A stretch of DNA of 9,901 bases from JAJDGF01 sp031549325 (GTDB taxonomy: Bacteria > Bacillota > Clostridia > Christensenellales > Aristaeellaceae). The stretch covers positions 1 to 9,901 of the forward strand of contig JAVBQA010000065.1 of assembly GCA_031549325.1 (NCBI GenBank). Direction: 5' to 3'. Below, in pieces: positions 9,020 to 9,901 of this stretch (position 1 is the first letter of the stretch; every line of letters starts with the position of its first letter). Below the pieces are notes generated by a model. That model was not told where the DNA came from. It saw only the letters and a program-made list of their open reading frames with translations, and made no database searches. Made by a program: the position numbers and the translations under genes.

Positions 9020-9796
9020 CTACGTCAAAAAAGCATTCACAATCGCCCTGAATTCCGCGTACCGGTCGAGGTACGCGTAGTGCCCCGCGCCCTTCATCAC
9101 CACCAGCCCGGCGTCCGGGATCAGCCGCTCCATGGTCTGCCCCATCCAGAGCGGCGTGGCGGTGTCCTGATCGCCGTAGATCAGGAGCGTCGGCGCCTTG
9201 ATCCCGGGAAGACAGCCTTCCAAATCCTGACCAATCACCCTGTTGAAGGTGGCGCGCATGCGGTCGGTCTTCAGCGCCCGGTAATCGGCCGAGCCGAACT
9301 TTTGGCGCAGCGCCTGGCGCAGCGCTTCCACGCGGGTTTCGCCCAGCGCCGCCCTCGTGAAGCCGTTGTCGGCCAGCGCGCGCAGCAGCTTGTACAGCCG
9401 GGACTTCATGGTTCTCCCGCCGCTCGCCTTCGGGATCAGCCCGGCGCTGCCGGTCAGCACCAGCCGGTGAACCAGCTCCGGGCGCTCCGCCGCCAGCAAC
9501 AGGGCCACCCGCCCGCCGAACGAGTGCGCGATGACGTCGCAACCCTGAATTCCGAGCGCCTCGATCAGCCCGCCGGTCATCAGCATGTATTCGGTCACCG
9601 ACCACGGCTCGGGCGGCTCGCCCGATTGCCCGTGCCCCGGGAAATCGAGCGCGGTCACGCGGAACCGATCCTGAAAGTCGCGCACCACGGGAATCCAGCT
9701 GTCCCGGGAGCCGCCCCAGCCGTGCAGCAACAGCAACGGCTTGCCCTCGCCGTGCTGCTCATATGCGACTTCCGCGCCCCGGACGCTGATCGTCAT
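9020..9796 (-). CDS. Alpha/beta hydrolase
   Basis: This 258-residue protein has the alpha/beta-hydrolase fold. Visible marks are the oxyanion-hole motif HGWGG (25-29), DFPGHGQSG (51-59), nucleophile Ser92 in AHSFGG, catalytic Asp211 in YGDQDTATP and His239 in GAGHYAYLDRY, so the triad is complete. A cap region of mostly basic, helical sequence lies at about 125-195. No signal peptide is seen, so it is cytoplasmic. The family includes esterases, peptidases and lactonases, and the sequence does not fix the substrate. Start ATG has GGGAGG 6 nt upstream. It is first in the operon with the Mur ligase (15-bp gap) and ddl, which suggests a role linked to cell-wall precursors or D-amino-acid metabolism, but this is inference from position only. 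Confidence 0.9.
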   Translation of the reverse strand: MTISVRGAEVAYEQHGEGKPLLLLHGWGGSRDSWIPVVRDFQDRFRVTALDFPGHGQSGEPPEPWSVTEYMLMTGGLIEALGIQGCDVIAHSFGGRVALLLAAERPELVHRLVLTGSAGLIPKASGGRTMKSRLYKLLRALADNGFTRAALGETRVEALRQALRQKFGSADYRALKTDRMRATFNRVIGQDLEGCLPGIKAPTLLIYGDQDTATPLWMGQTMERLIPDAGLVVMKGAGHYAYLDRYAEFRAIVNAFLT

Positions 9797-9828
9797 GCGC
9801 CGCCTCCCACAATATTCTAATCCATGAT

Positions 9829-9858
9829 ATTATAACCCAATCGCGTTAAGAATGGAAG
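9829..9858 (-). promoter_or_regulatory. Candidate promoter of the hydrolase-Mur ligase-ddl operon
   Basis: On the minus strand a perfect TATAAT (9834-9829) lies about 33 nt before the hydrolase start codon. It is preceded after 18 bp by CTTCCA (9858-9853), only 3 of 6 matches to the -35 consensus. The predicted leader is about 25 nt, just enough for the ribosome binding site. The AT-rich patch 9811-9840 stands out in this GC-rich window. A weak -35 suggests moderate or activator-aided expression. Confidence 0.6.
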
Positions 9859-9861
9859 ACC

Positions 9862-9901
9862 GGGCGAGGCTCTGCCCCGCGCCCCGCCAGGGCCTGAGGC
9901 C
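9862..9901. repeat. GC-rich intergenic repeat-like sequence (cut by window edge)
   Basis: GGGC (9862-9865) can pair with GCCC (9874-9877), and GGCC TGA GGCC at 9891-9901 is the beginning of a second hairpin that continues past the window. The arrangement (GGGGC...GCCCC, then CCGCCAGGGCC) resembles GC-rich intergenic repeats in some Clostridia and echoes 5790-5804 in this window. It may be the terminator region of the next gene to the right. Confidence 0.35.

Noticed and set aside
9008..9820. 270-codon plus-strand open frame opposite the hydrolase
   Set aside because: It is antisense to a hydrolase with a complete catalytic triad and lacks any conserved motif.

Overview
The window looks like a high-GC, Gram-positive (Firmicutes, probably Clostridia) chromosome. 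The basis is a Clostridia-like RpoB with a long acidic C-terminal tail, a secreted YARHG-domain protein, strong purine-rich ribosome binding sites, sigma-A type promoters, and a peptidoglycan-precursor ligase pair of a kind found in Clostridia. No 16S or other marker is present, so a finer placement is not possible.

Layout. (1) Positions 1-4730, minus strand: rpoB followed by the first 290 codons of rpoC, which runs off the left edge. (2) Positions 4731-5160: a divergent control region of about 430 bp. It has a near-consensus extended -10 promoter for rpoBC (TTGACA, 17 bp, TATTAT). Overlapping its -10 on the other strand is a perfect TATAAT that could fire rightward. No ribosomal protein gene (rplL/rplJ) precedes rpoB, which is unlike the usual bacterial order. 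(3) Positions 5161-5790, plus strand: a secreted protein with two tandem YARHG domains. (4) Positions 5791-6154: a hairpin-rich convergent intergenic region. It is bracketed by two related terminator blocks in inverted orientation, with several other hairpins between them and a doubtful small cysteine-containing ORF. (5) Positions 6155-9796, minus strand: a probable three-gene operon read as alpha/beta hydrolase, membrane-anchored MurF-like ligase, then D-Ala-D-Ala ligase family protein. Gaps are 15 and 45 bp, and a TATAAT promoter lies just upstream near 9829. (6) Positions 9797-9901: the promoter, then the edge of a GC-rich intergenic repeat-like sequence.

How the genes work together. RpoB and RpoC are the two large catalytic subunits of RNA polymerase. 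The Ddl-family enzyme would make a D-Ala-D-Ala-type dipeptide, and the Mur ligase next to it is of the family that joins this dipeptide to the muramyl tripeptide. The Mur ligase has five predicted membrane segments in place of the normal N-terminal substrate-binding domain, and the Ddl belongs to an atypical-looking clade. Together they make a plausible membrane-localised or alternative branch of cell-wall precursor synthesis. The hydrolase partner has no assignable substrate.

The items most worth following up are this operon, the bracketed hairpin region at 5827-6122, and the possible bidirectional promoter.
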